This document shows positions 29,486-29,583 of a stretch of 29,583 nucleotides of DNA, piece after piece (positions within the stretch are counted from its first letter, which is position 1; each line of letters begins with the position of its first letter). The stretch comes from a virus. Below the pieces are notes generated by a model. The model did not search any database, was not told the DNA's origin, and was given only the letters and a program-made list of their open reading frames with translations. The stretch spans positions 1 to 29,583 of the IMG/VR virus record IMGVR_UViG_3300025120_011862. The stretch is one strand, 5' to 3'. The position numbers and the translations under genes were made by a program.

Positions 29486-29583
29486 AGTCTTCCTCCTCTG
29501 CGGTTTCTAATTGAGAAATTAAACTATCAAGTGACTCATTGGAATCATCCATTTCATCAGTCTTGATGTCATATGTATTTTGA
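29466..29583 (-). CDS. nrdA: Ribonucleotide reductase alpha subunit NrdA, C-terminal end
   Basis: Only the last 38 codons lie in the window. They end in DCESCKI, the C-terminal CxxC pair that passes electrons from thioredoxin/glutaredoxin to the active site. The short acidic linker before it fits the flexible tail of NrdA. The start is beyond the right edge. Confidence 0.9.
   Translation of the reverse strand, partial: QNTYDIKTDEMDDSNESLDSLISQLETAEEEDCESCKI

Noticed and set aside
1-29583. CRISPR arrays, transposases, insertion sequences, psbA/psbD/hli photosynthesis genes
   Set aside because: No regularly spaced repeats, no transposase motifs, and no such photosynthesis proteins are seen in this window.

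Overview
The window looks like part of the genome of a T4-like marine cyanophage (cyanomyovirus of Synechococcus or Prochlorococcus). No sequence search was run; the call rests on several things read directly. Genes are tightly packed, mostly on the minus strand, with 1-11 nt or ATGA overlaps. The right end carries class Ia ribonucleotide reductase genes (nrdA 3' end, nrdB). T4-type late promoter boxes (TATAAATA) lie just upstream of several genes. There is a cluster of seven phage tRNA genes, a 6-phosphogluconate dehydrogenase fragment, and many tiny ORFs of the kind typical of cyanophages.

Layout. (1) 1-13,210: an accessory surface-sugar island of 18 minus-strand genes, the first cut by the window edge. 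It encodes sugar-nucleotide enzymes (NAD-dependent epimerases, a GalE-like epimerase, a GDP-mannose 3,5-epimerase-like protein, a DegT-type aminotransferase), a nonulosonic (sialic-like) acid module (NeuB-like synthase, NeuA-like CMP-transferase, HAD phosphatase, GT42-like sialyltransferase), several further glycosyltransferases, two 2-oxoglutarate/Fe(II) oxygenases and a methyltransferase. A mannose-type cupin follows at 13,352-13,699, behind a terminator and promoter. (2) 13,700-16,900: small conserved-looking genes, a truncated Gnd, and a roughly 170-nt apparent noncoding stretch between two near-perfect sigma70 promoters. (3) 16,965-18,321: a secreted beta-barrel-like protein under a late promoter, then seven tRNAs (Gly, Lys, Thr, Ala, Pro, Asn, Arg) served by four consensus promoters placed in the spacers. 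(4) 18,416-21,310: a coiled-coil gene, then a plus-strand island of three secreted Ser/Thr/Gly-rich proteins with a divergent late-promoter pair and a convergent overlap with a minus-strand gene. (5) 21,307-26,080: small membrane proteins, a secreted-nuclease-type SNase, and an operon with a GIY-YIG-like nuclease, a lysozyme-like protein and an HExxH metallopeptidase. (6) 26,188-29,583: a 652-residue low-complexity protein with its own late promoter and terminator, then nrdB and the end of nrdA.

How it fits together. Host-like sigma70 promoters (TTGACA-N16/17-TATAAT) serve the tRNAs, part of the sugar island and the candidate small RNA, which suggests early expression. TATAAATA boxes precede the beta-barrel protein, the coiled-coil protein and the 652-residue protein, which suggests late expression, as for virion or lysis products. 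The sugar island appears able to make and transfer an unusual acidic glycan, either onto the host surface or onto the virion. The most interesting items are that nonulosonate cassette, the candidate small RNA at 14,250-14,430, the multi-promoter tRNA cluster, and a gene at 19,532-20,452 that lacks a normal start codon.
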